DNA of 64,000 nt. Source: Nocardioides marmorisolisilvae. GTDB lineage: Bacteria; Actinomycetota; Actinomycetes; Propionibacteriales; Nocardioidaceae. Positions 57,403-64,000 of the stretch are shown here, piece after piece (the stretch's first letter is position 1; each line of letters starts with the position of its first letter). The position numbers and the translations under genes were made by a program. Below the pieces are notes generated by a model. It was given only the letters and a program-made list of their open reading frames with translations, ran no database searches and had not been told where the DNA came from. Location of the stretch: contig NZ_RJSG01000002.1 of NCBI RefSeq assembly GCF_003725775.1, forward strand, positions 1,392,400-1,456,399, in the 5' to 3' direction.

Positions 57403-60024
57403 CACCGCCATCGGGGAGCTTGCCGCCTCGCCGTAGCCGGCCACGCCGGTGACCTTCACCGTCCAGGTGCCGCTCGCCTTCGGCAGGACCTTGATGCTGA
57501 ACGTGCCCGTGGCCGTCGTGGTGGCACTGCCGGCCGCCACCGGGCTGCCCCCGGACGGCGTGAAGTACGCCGTCACCTTGATGGCGTTGGCCGCGCTGGT
57601 CGCTCCCCCGTACGTCTTGGACACCGATCCGGTGAGCAGCGCGGATCCTCCGACGACGACGTGGGCGGCTGACGCTGCTGCCGTCACCGCAGTCGTCCAG
57701 GTCCCGGCCGTCACCGCGCCCAGGTCGACGCTCGCGGCCGGCTGGCCCGCCGCGCCGGCGTACGAGGCTGTCATCGCGCCGCTGACCTTCAGCGGGACCA
57801 CGACCGAGTAGCTGCCGTCGGCGGTGACCTTGGCGGTTCCGACCGACGTGGCGGTCGTGGCGCCGTCCTTCTTCACCTTCACCGTGACCGTCGCTCCGGT
57901 GAGCGAGGTGACCGTGCCGCCCGCGTCGCGCTTCAGCGCACCGCTGACTGTGACGCCACTCCCGTAGCCGACGTCGCTCGGCGCCACCTCGGCGTCGAAG
58001 TCGGTCTGCGGAAGGTTGACCGTGACAGCACCCAGGTCGACCTTGGTCGCCGTGTAGCCGGCGGTGCCGACGAGCTCGACGCCAAAATTTCCGCTCGCGG
58101 TCGGCTTGACCGCCAGGCTGAAGCTGCCGTCGGCAGCCACCACGGCGTTGCCGAGGGAGGTCACCTTCGTCGTCGCCCCGGAGACCGTCGTGAGCTTCAC
58201 CGGCAGGCTCGCGCCGGCAACGGGGACGTCCGCGCCGCCGACCTGTCGGGTCAGGGTCCCGGTCACCGTCACCGGGTCTCCGTAGAAGACCGTGGTCTTG
58301 TCGGTGTCGGCCTGCAGCTCCGGCGAGCACTTGCCCGGCGTCGCGGTGACCGAGGCCGGCGTAGCGGCGGCGTACACGGTGCTGGCCGTCGTCTTCGCGG
58401 TGTACCGAGTCACGGCCGTAGCCGTCTGGTTGCTCACCGCGGCACCCTCGACCGTGCTCGTCGCCGCCCCGGCCGAAGCCTCGGTGGTCGCGGTCTCGAG
58501 CTTCTTGGTGAACGCGACCGCCAGGCCCTTGATCGGCTGGCCACTGGCGGTGTCCACCAGCGTCGCCCGCAGCGGGAACGCAGCTCCGGTGCACACCGAT
58601 GCAGTGGCGCCGGTCTGGCCCGCGCCACCGATCGCGAGCGTCACCGCACGCGGCGTTCCGGTCGCGAACGTCAGCGGACTGGTCACCGTCTTCGTCGCCC
58701 CCGTGGAGTCGGTGAGCACCGCGGTCACCGTGGTAGCCGTCGCCGACTTCGCGTCGCACGTGATCGAGGTCTGGATCTGCGTGGGCGCGCCGAAGCTGCA
58801 GTCCGCCCGCTTGGACGTCCACACCACCGAGGTCAGCGTCCGCCCGTTCGGCAGCGACGGCGTGACCGAGGCCTGGGTCGCCAGACCCGGGATCGCCGGG
58901 TTGTTGACCGCGATGCTGGCCCCCAGCGTGGTGGGGCTGCCCGGGTCACCCCCGCCGCTCCCGTCGCCGCCGCCGATCAGGAACCTGGAGTCAGCCGAGT
59001 CCCAGTGGGTGTCCAGGTAGCTGCCCGGGTCCGGGTAGGTCGAGAAGTAGTCATCCGCGTTGCAGTCGTAGAAGTACTCGCGGTCCGCCGGACACACCTG
59101 CACCATCGCGTGCCCGCCCCCGTCGGCGTAGCACATCGCGTCGGACTCGTCCCAGCAGTGACCTGCGGTCGTGGCGTGCGGCGCCGTGTTCTGCACGCCA
59201 CCGAGGGTGTGCAGCAGCTCGTGCGACTCCACCGAGTGCCCGGTGCTGCCGTCGCCGAAGCCCCAGCAGCCGGAGTCGATCCGGGCGTACTGCGGGTACG
59301 ACCCGTTGTTCGGGTTCGCCTGGCTCGCGGTGTCGTTGGTGTACATCGACGCGATCCCGCACAGCGCCGTGGCGTCGGTCCACATCAGGTACTTGCGTCC
59401 GGGCGCGTTGTAGCCGAGCGCCTGCACCGCGGAGATGGTGGCGCCGAAGCTGGCCATCGAGCCCGCCGGGACCGTCACGTTCAGCACCTTCGCGACACAA
59501 CCGCCGCCTCCAGCCTCGGTCACGTAGCGCACGTGCCGAACGCCCCCGGTCAACGCGGCCGAGCGGTTCACCACGTCGTCCACTCCCGCGGCCCAGAGCT
59601 GGAAGCTGCTCTTCAACGCGTCGTAGCGGTTCGTCTTGTCGGCCTCCACGACGTACATCGCCTGGACCCGGTAGCCGGAGGTGCCGTCACCGTCGCAGGT
59701 CACGCTCGGGCTGCTGGCGGTGGTGGCCACGTACGTCGCCGGGACACCGAGGTCCTGCGCCGCCGCGTACGCCGCCGCGCCGGCGCCGGCGCGGTCCTGG
59801 AGCTCCGTCGTGCTCGGTCGTTCGGTGACGTCCACTCCCTGCGGCGCCTCGTCCGCATGCGCGCACGCGATCGTGTTCCCGACCCTGATCGGTTTGGCCG
59901 GAGCCGTGCACTGCTCAGCCCGTCCCTGCTGCCCGGCGTGCGCGAGAAGCAGCGGGACCGCGAGCAGCGCGGCGAAGAAAGTCACGACGAGACGGGCGAG
60001 CGGCTTTCGGGCAAGCAGCGGCAT
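57391..60024 (-). CDS. Large secreted metalloprotease-like protein with Ig-like repeats
   Basis: An 877-residue protein with a signal peptide (RKPLARLVVTFFAALLAVPLLLAHA). The N-terminal half (about 35-350) carries 'GHSVESHELLHTLGGVQNTAPH', a zinc-protease-like HExxH (about residues 267-271) followed by xxG as in metzincins, but with Gln at the usual third-His place and a later His. Eight or more Cys suggest disulfides (CDGDG, CGIAS, CWGFGD, CWDESDAMC, CPADREYFYDC). A GGGDGSGGGDPGS linker leads into four or more Ig/bacterial-adhesin-like beta-sandwich repeats of about 90 residues to the C-terminus. It is probably an extracellular enzyme; its 3' end overlaps the broken VOC gene by 12 bp. Confidence 0.8.
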   Translation of the reverse strand: MPLLARKPLARLVVTFFAALLAVPLLLAHAGQQGRAEQCTAPAKPIRVGNTIACAHADEAPQGVDVTERPSTTELQDRAGAGAAAYAAAQDLGVPATYVATTASSPSVTCDGDGTSGYRVQAMYVVEADKTNRYDALKSSFQLWAAGVDDVVNRSAALTGGVRHVRYVTEAGGGGCVAKVLNVTVPAGSMASFGATISAVQALGYNAPGRKYLMWTDATALCGIASMYTNDTASQANPNNGSYPQYARIDSGCWGFGDGSTGHSVESHELLHTLGGVQNTAPHATTAGHCWDESDAMCYADGGGHAMVQVCPADREYFYDCNADDYFSTYPDPGSYLDTHWDSADSRFLIGGGDGSGGGDPGSPTTLGASIAVNNPAIPGLATQASVTPSLPNGRTLTSVVWTSKRADCSFGAPTQIQTSITCDAKSATATTVTAVLTDSTGATKTVTSPLTFATGTPRAVTLAIGGAGQTGATASVCTGAAFPLRATLVDTASGQPIKGLAVAFTKKLETATTEASAGAATSTVEGAAVSNQTATAVTRYTAKTTASTVYAAATPASVTATPGKCSPELQADTDKTTVFYGDPVTVTGTLTRQVGGADVPVAGASLPVKLTTVSGATTKVTSLGNAVVAADGSFSLAVKPTASGNFGVELVGTAGYTATKVDLGAVTVNLPQTDFDAEVAPSDVGYGSGVTVSGALKRDAGGTVTSLTGATVTVKVKKDGATTATSVGTAKVTADGSYSVVVPLKVSGAMTASYAGAAGQPAASVDLGAVTAGTWTTAVTAAASAAHVVVGGSALLTGSVSKTYGGATSAANAIKVTAYFTPSGGSPVAAGSATTTATGTFSIKVLPKASGTWTVKVTGVAGYGEAASSPMAVSVG

Positions 60025-60051
60025 GTGTCACCTTCCGTGGCAACGAGCCGT

Positions 60052-60084
60052 CCGGGCATCCGTGCCCGGGCACGCGCAAGCGTG
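60052..60084 (-). terminator. Two adjacent hairpins after ltp2
   Basis: CCGGGCA-TCCG-TGCCCGG (60052-60069) and CACGC-GCAA-GCGTG (60071-60084) stand side by side in the 106-bp gap between ltp2 and the secreted protease gene, both leftward. They probably terminate the ltp2 operon. Confidence 0.5.
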
Positions 60085-60130
60085 TGGCTGGTCTGCGCTT
60101 ATCGGCGCGCGCCGGGCCGACCTGAGCGAT

Positions 60131-61297
60131 TCAGGCGCTGAGGATCAGCCCGCTGGTCGGCACGCCGGTCCCGGCAGTGACGACCAGGTGCTGCACGTCA
60201 GCCACCGGGTTCACCGAGGTGCCCCGGATCTGCCGGACTCCCTCGGCGATGCCGTTCATCCCGTGGATGTAGGCCTCGCCGAGTTGACCCCCGTGGGTGT
60301 TCAGCGGGAACCGGCCGTCGACCTCGATGGCGCCGTCCTTGACGAAGTCCTTGGCCTCACCCGGCTTGCAGAAGCCGAGCTCCTCCAGCTGCATCAGCAC
60401 GTAGGGCGTGAAGTGGTCGTACAGGATGCCCATCCGCATGTCGTCCGGGCCGAGACCCGACTGGCGCCAGAGCTCGGTGCCGACCACGCCCATCTCCGGG
60501 ATGCCGATGTCGTCGCGGTAGTAGGACGTCATCACGTACTGGTCCCGGCCGCTGCCCTGGGCCGCCGCGGTGATGTAGGCCGGCTTCTGCGGCAGGTCCT
60601 TGGCGCGCTCCGCCGAGACCACCACGATCGCCACCGCGCCGTCGCTCTCCTGGCAGCAGTCGAGCAGGTGCAGCGGGTCGACGATCATCCGTGAGGCCTG
60701 GTGGTCCTCCAGGGTGATCGGCTTGCCGTAGAAGAACGCGTTCGGGTTCGTCGCCGCGTGGCGGCGGTCGGCGACGGCCACCGCGCCGAAGTCCTCCGAG
60801 GTCGCGCCGTACTCGTGCATGTAGCGCCGGGCCTGCATCGCGACCGTGGCCGCCGGCGTGCCGAGGCCCATCGGGTAGGACCAGGCGTTGTCGAGGCCGT
60901 TGGTGTTCACCTGGGTGGCCGCCGACAGGCTGAACTGCCCGAAGCGGCTCTCCGAGCGCTCGTTGAAGCCGCGGTAGCAGACCACGACGTCCGCGACACC
61001 GGTGGCGACCGCCATCGCGGCCTGTTGCACCGTGCCGCACGCCGCGCCGCCGCCGTAGTTGATCCGGCTGAAGAAGCGCAGGCTCGGCACCCCGAGCTCG
61101 CGGGCCACCGCGATCTCCGACGAGGTGTCCATCGTGAAGGTGGTCAGCCCATCGACGTCGGCCGCGGTCAATCCGCAGTCGGCGAGCGCTGCACGGACCG
61201 CCTGGACACTGAGCTGGAGCTCGGAACGACCCGACTCCTTGGAGAACTCGGTCGCGCCGATACCGACGATGGCGGCCTTGCCGCTGAGCGCGCTCAC
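60131..61297 (-). CDS. ltp2: Steroid side-chain aldolase Ltp2
   Basis: A 388-residue SCP2-thiolase-fold protein: 'KAAIVGIGATEFSKESGRSELQLSVQAVRAALADCGL', 'SYPMGLGTPAATVAMQARRYMHEYGATSEDFG', 'ILYDHFTPYVLMQLEELGFC' and 'NTHGGQLGEAYIHGMNGI'. It matches Ltp2 (Rv3540c), the retro-aldolase that releases propionyl-CoA and leaves the 17-keto steroid. The Tyr residues in LYDHFTPY and GEAYIHG fit the proposed catalytic tyrosines, while a Cys in 'GGGAACGTVQQ' sits near the thiolase nucleophile position. It overlaps chsH1 by 4 bp; its DUF35 partner is encoded separately two genes upstream. Confidence 0.92.
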   Translation of the reverse strand: MSALSGKAAIVGIGATEFSKESGRSELQLSVQAVRAALADCGLTAADVDGLTTFTMDTSSEIAVARELGVPSLRFFSRINYGGGAACGTVQQAAMAVATGVADVVVCYRGFNERSESRFGQFSLSAATQVNTNGLDNAWSYPMGLGTPAATVAMQARRYMHEYGATSEDFGAVAVADRRHAATNPNAFFYGKPITLEDHQASRMIVDPLHLLDCCQESDGAVAIVVVSAERAKDLPQKPAYITAAAQGSGRDQYVMTSYYRDDIGIPEMGVVGTELWRQSGLGPDDMRMGILYDHFTPYVLMQLEELGFCKPGEAKDFVKDGAIEVDGRFPLNTHGGQLGEAYIHGMNGIAEGVRQIRGTSVNPVADVQHLVVTAGTGVPTSGLILSA

Positions 61298-61683
61298 GCG
61301 GCCACCACCTTCACGGTTCCGGTGACGTGGTCACCGAGCGAGACCTTGCCGACCACGGCGATCGTGGCGATGCCGTCCGCGATCTCGGTCACGCTGCCGC
61401 TGAAGGTCAGGGTGTCGTAGGGGTGCGCCGGCGCTCCGAGGCGGATCGCGATGCCCTTGAGCTCGGTGTCCGGGCCGAGGCTGTCGACCACGAACTTCTC
61501 GACCAGGCCGTTGCTGGTCAGGATGTTCATGAAGATGTCCTTCGAGCCGGCCGCCTGCGCGATGTCACGGTCGTGGTGGACGTCCTGCCAGTCCCGGGTC
61601 GCGATGGCCGTGCTGACGATCGTCGTGGGCGTCATCGGCAGGCTCCACTCGGGCAGCACCTGCCCTACCTCGAGCGCGGTCAT
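61294..61683 (-). CDS. chsH1: Enoyl-CoA hydratase subunit ChsH1
   Basis: A 129-residue single-hotdog MaoC protein: 'LPEWSLPMTPTTIVSTAIATRDWQDVHHDRDIAQAAGSKDIFMNILTSNGLVEKFV'. It carries the hydratase-2-like Asp/His (WQDVHHDRD) of ChsH1 (Rv3541c) at the same length. With ChsH2 it hydrates the 17(20)-double bond of the C22 side-chain enoyl-CoA. The ATG at 61683 overlaps the DUF35 gene stop. Confidence 0.92.
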   Translation of the reverse strand: MTALEVGQVLPEWSLPMTPTTIVSTAIATRDWQDVHHDRDIAQAAGSKDIFMNILTSNGLVEKFVVDSLGPDTELKGIAIRLGAPAHPYDTLTFSGSVTEIADGIATIAVVGKVSLGDHVTGTVKVVAA

Positions 61684-62081
61684 CGCCCCTCCTCGTTGCT
61701 GAGTCTCCAGACGGGGAGCGTCAGGTCGTCGTCGATGCGGTTGTAGTCCACGCGCAACCGGTCGCCGATCTCCAGGTCGTCGACCCCGACGACCTCGCCG
61801 ACCATCCGGACGCCCTCGTCGAGATCGACCAGCGCGATCACGATCGGCAGCTCCTTGCCGGGCACGGGCGGGTGCCGGTGCACGACGTACGAGTAGACCG
61901 TGCCGGTGCCGGCCGCGACCTGGTAGCCGCGGTCGTAGGCGTCGCAGGCCTGGCAGGCCGGGCCGGGCGGGAACCGGAGGGTCCCGCAGGCGTTGCACTT
62001 CGGGATCCGCAGCTCTCCGGCGGCGGTGCCGTCCCAGAAGAACTGCGAGTCCCGGTTCATCATCGGGCGGACGACGCTCAT
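61680..62081 (-). CDS. Stand-alone DUF35 protein (separated ChsH2 C-terminal domain)
   Basis: A 133-residue DUF35 OB-fold protein with a complete zinc ribbon: Cys29, Cys32, Cys43 and Cys46 (CNACGTLRFPPGPACQAC), then 'GTGTVYSYVVHRHPPVPGKELPIVIALVDLDEGVRMVGEVVG'. In M. tuberculosis this domain is the C-terminal part of ChsH2 and binds Ltp2. Here it has its own ATG at 62081, overlapping the stop of the hydratase gene (ATGA). The two pieces are therefore made as separate, coupled polypeptides. Confidence 0.9.
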   Translation of the reverse strand: MSVVRPMMNRDSQFFWDGTAAGELRIPKCNACGTLRFPPGPACQACDAYDRGYQVAAGTGTVYSYVVHRHPPVPGKELPIVIALVDLDEGVRMVGEVVGVDDLEIGDRLRVDYNRIDDDLTLPVWRLSNEEGR

Positions 62082-62581
62082 GCGGTCTCTCCCTTGTCGC
62101 GCGGGATGAACTTGAGCACCCGGAACAGCATCGTGGCGACCTTCTCGTCCCCGACGTACCAGGTGTTGCGCGAGGTGACGAAGTAGCCCTCGCCCATCGC
62201 GGTGTTCTTGGGACCGGCCACCGAGTCCAGCGCGCTGGTCACCCGGAGCTGCTCGCCGATGCGCAGGTAGCGCTCGTAGGTCTGCTCGCAGTTGGTGCCG
62301 AGAACGGCGGTGTAGCCCTTCTCGGTCAGGAACTCGGTCATCCGGGACAACGGGTCCTCCGGCGGGCGACGACGACCGAGACCGGGCATCGTCCACACCT
62401 GCGCCATCGACGGCGGTGCCTCGTTGTCGATGAACCGGTCGTTGCGGTAGTCCATCGCGTCCAGCCACGGGCCGATCGTCGCCTGGCTCACCGGGTAGGG
62501 CGCCTGCGACTCCGAGGCCTCGCCGAGCGCGATGATCCGCTCCGCCTCGGCCATGATCTGCGCGTGGAGGTCGTCGGTCAT
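62078..62581 (-). CDS. chsH2: Enoyl-CoA hydratase subunit ChsH2, MaoC domain only
   Basis: A 167-residue MaoC-like protein: 'VSQATIGPWLDAMDYRNDRFIDNEAPPSMAQVWTMPGLGRRRPPEDPLSRM', 'GYTAVLGTNCEQTYERYLRIGEQLRVTSALDSVAGPKNTAMGEGYFVTSRNTW'. This is the N-terminal half of mycobacterial ChsH2 (Rv3542c, about 311 residues); the DUF35 half follows as its own gene. It pairs with ChsH1 in a heteromeric hydratase. The start overlaps the stop of the dehydrogenase gene upstream by 4 bp. Confidence 0.9.
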   Translation of the reverse strand: MTDDLHAQIMAEAERIIALGEASESQAPYPVSQATIGPWLDAMDYRNDRFIDNEAPPSMAQVWTMPGLGRRRPPEDPLSRMTEFLTEKGYTAVLGTNCEQTYERYLRIGEQLRVTSALDSVAGPKNTAMGEGYFVTSRNTWYVGDEKVATMLFRVLKFIPRDKGETA

Positions 62582-64000
62582 CGGGGCACCTTCGGGAGGT
62601 TGAGGCCGAACATGGCGATCAGCTCGCGCTGGACCTCGTTGACGCCACCACCGAAGGTGAGCACGAGGTTGCGCTTCGAGGTCGCGTCCAGCGAGTGCAG
62701 CAGCGTGGCGGTCTCCGGGTCGGCCGGGTCACCGTAGGCGGTGACGACCTCCTCCAGCGCCAGGCCGAGGCGCTGCACCTCGTCCGAGGCGAACACCTTC
62801 GAGGAGGACGCGTCCGCGACCGCCTGCTTCGGGTCGTCGTGCCCACCGCCGGCCACCTGCCAGTTGAGCAGCTCGTTGACCCGGAACGAGACCGTCACCC
62901 GCGCCAGGGTGTCGCGCACGGCCGGCACCTCGAGGAGCGGCGTCCCGTCGGGGGCCTTGCGGTCGCGCGCCCAGGCGGCGACCTCGTCACGCAGACCTTC
63001 GAGGCGACCGGCCGGTCCGAGCATGATCCGCTCGTGGTTGAGCTGGGTGGTGATCAGCCGCCAGCCCTCGTTCTCGACACCGACCAGCATGTCGGCGGGC
63101 ACCCGGACGTCGTTGTAGTACGTCGCGTTCACGTGGTGCGAGCCGTCGCAGGTGATGATCGGCGTCCAGGAGTAGCCCGGGTCCTTGGTGTCGACGATCA
63201 GCACCGAGATGCCCTTGTGCTTCGGGGCGTCCGGGTCGGTGCGCACGGCCAGCCAGATGTAGTCGGCCGCGTGCCCGCCGGTGGTCCACATCTTCTGGCC
63301 GTTGACGACCCAGTCGCCGTTGGCGTCCTTCTTGGCGCTGCAGCGCAGCGAGGCGAGGTCGGTGCCGGCGTCGGCCTCGGAGTAGCCGATCGCGAAGTGC
63401 ACGTCGCCGGCGAGAATCTTGTTGAGGAACAGGTCCTTCTGCTTGTCGGTGCCGAACGCCTGGAGCGTCGGGCCGACCGTCTGCAGCGTCACGGACGGCA
63501 GGTGGATGTCGCCGTACGCCGCCTCGTTGGCGAAGATCTGCTGCTCGGTCTCGCCGAGCCCCTTGCCGCCGTACTCGACCGGCCAGCCGACGCCCATCCA
63601 GCCGTCCGAGCCCATCTGCTTGATGTTGCGGTGGTACGCCGGCCCGTGCCGGTTCTCCATCATCTCGAGCTTGTCCTCCGCGCTCACCAGCGTGGAGAAG
63701 TAGGCCCGGACCTCGTCCTTGAAGGCGCGCTGCGACTCGCTGAGCTCGAGCCCCTTGCCCTCGCCGTCGTCGATCGAGACCTGCGCGAGGGTGGCAACCT
63801 TGCCGCCGAGCTGGCGCGCGATGTCCTTGACCCGGGAGAAGTACAGGTGCAGCGGGTACGTCTCGTCGACCCCCATGCCGCCGTGCAGGTGGTGGCAGGT
63901 CTGGAGCGCCGTCGGCACCCGGTCGGTGAACCAGGCGGCACCGACGGCGAGGTCCTCGGCAGCAGGTTCACCCGCGCCGACCCGGCGAGCAGCCTCCTCG
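62578..64000 (-). CDS. Fused ChsE1-ChsE2-type acyl-CoA dehydrogenase (partial, N-terminus outside window)
   Basis: The frame is open from the right edge to the stop at 62578, 474 codons. From about 63750 leftward it encodes a complete FadE29/ChsE2-like enzyme ('LELSESQRAFKDEVRAYFSTL', 'IGYSEADAGTDLASLRCSA', 'KHKGISVLIVDTKDPGYSWTPII', 'NATYYNDVRVPADMLVG', 'GGGVNEVQRELIAMFGL'). The preceding 80 residues read 'PTALQTCHHLHGGMGVDETYPLHLYFSRVKDIARQLGG', the C-terminal end of another acyl-CoA dehydrogenase like FadE28/ChsE1. A linker of about 20 residues joins them with no stop. In mycobacteria these are two genes forming a heterotetramer. An alternative is a FadE34/ChsE3-like long enzyme. It heads the chsH2-DUF35-chsH1-ltp2 operon. 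Confidence 0.82.
   Translation of the reverse strand, partial: EEAARRVGAGEPAAEDLAVGAAWFTDRVPTALQTCHHLHGGMGVDETYPLHLYFSRVKDIARQLGGKVATLAQVSIDDGEGKGLELSESQRAFKDEVRAYFSTLVSAEDKLEMMENRHGPAYHRNIKQMGSDGWMGVGWPVEYGGKGLGETEQQIFANEAAYGDIHLPSVTLQTVGPTLQAFGTDKQKDLFLNKILAGDVHFAIGYSEADAGTDLASLRCSAKKDANGDWVVNGQKMWTTGGHAADYIWLAVRTDPDAPKHKGISVLIVDTKDPGYSWTPIITCDGSHHVNATYYNDVRVPADMLVGVENEGWRLITTQLNHERIMLGPAGRLEGLRDEVAAWARDRKAPDGTPLLEVPAVRDTLARVTVSFRVNELLNWQVAGGGHDDPKQAVADASSSKVFASDEVQRLGLALEEVVTAYGDPADPETATLLHSLDATSKRNLVLTFGGGVNEVQRELIAMFGLNLPKVPR

Noticed and set aside
57173-58822. Arg/Gly/Asp-rich 549-codon frame inside the secreted protease gene
   Set aside because: It is a same-strand shifted frame of the Ig-like repeat region. 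The repeat periodicity only mimics a low-complexity protein.

Overview
The window is very GC-rich, densely coding DNA in which many genes start with GTG and stop and start codons often overlap. A WhiB-family regulator, an F420-dependent oxidoreductase, a mycothiol-type (MDMPI) fold protein and a complete-looking actinobacterial steroid catabolism set point to a high-GC actinobacterium. Gene style and short repeats suggest a Nocardioides-like member of the Nocardioidaceae; this genus-level placement is inference. No rRNA, tRNA, CRISPR array, integrase or transposase is visible.

The backbone is a compacted version of the mycobacterial cholesterol locus (M. tuberculosis Rv3515c-Rv3570c), in rearranged blocks. 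(1) 3.4-6.98 kb and 13-18.9 kb: side-chain activation and C24-branched side-chain genes (fadD19, echA19, a FadD8-like ligase, an Rv3520c-like F420 oxidoreductase, a DUF35 protein, ltp4, ltp3). (2) 21.5-24.1 kb: cyp125 and fadA5, divergent. (3) 24.9-30.2 kb: two SDRs divergent from echA20-ipdA-ipdB-ipdC (rings C/D). (4) 31.8-40.1 kb: fadA6-kstR2-ipdF-fadE30 divergent from fadD3-fadE31-fadE32-fadE33 (HIP degradation). (5) 46.0-49.6 kb: hsaA-D-C-B (rings A/B). (6) 50.5-56.6 kb: hsaE-G-F divergent from kstD, a MaoC hydratase and a dienelactone hydrolase. (7) 60.1-64 kb: ltp2-chsH1-DUF35-chsH2-chsE for removal of the last three side-chain carbons; this block runs off the right edge.

Regulation is readable. 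Six KstR-type operators (AGAAC-nn-GTTCT and variants) sit at the starts of the side-chain, cyp125/fadA5, hsa and kstD/hsaE units. Two KstR2 operators (AnCAAGnnCTTGnT) sit exactly at the two divergent promoters of the ring C/D genes, and kstR2 lies between them. At several KstR sites the operator runs directly into a TAGTAT or TATTAT -10 box. For fadD19 and hsaE that box is 7 nt from the start codon, which predicts leaderless mRNAs.

Between the steroid blocks lie unrelated genes: tandem LVIVD beta-propellers at the left edge, a LysE exporter, a LemA pair, and a LuxR-type (LAL) regulator flanked by two paralogous DUF4242 genes and small secreted proteins (8.9-12.9 kb). Others are map, lipoproteins, a WhiB7-like regulator, a malyl/beta-methylmalyl-CoA lyase pair (41.4-43.4 kb), an orphan AbiEi-like protein, a TetR-like protein lacking its DNA-binding head, and a large secreted metalloprotease-like protein (57.4-60.0 kb).

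The points most worth a second look are the in-frame fusion of two acyl-CoA dehydrogenase halves at the right edge, ChsH2 split from its DUF35 domain, the LAL/DUF4242/secreted-protein module with paired ACCCA-nnn-TGGGT sites, the operator/-10/leaderless promoter geometry, and a glyoxalase-type gene broken by an internal deletion and frameshift.
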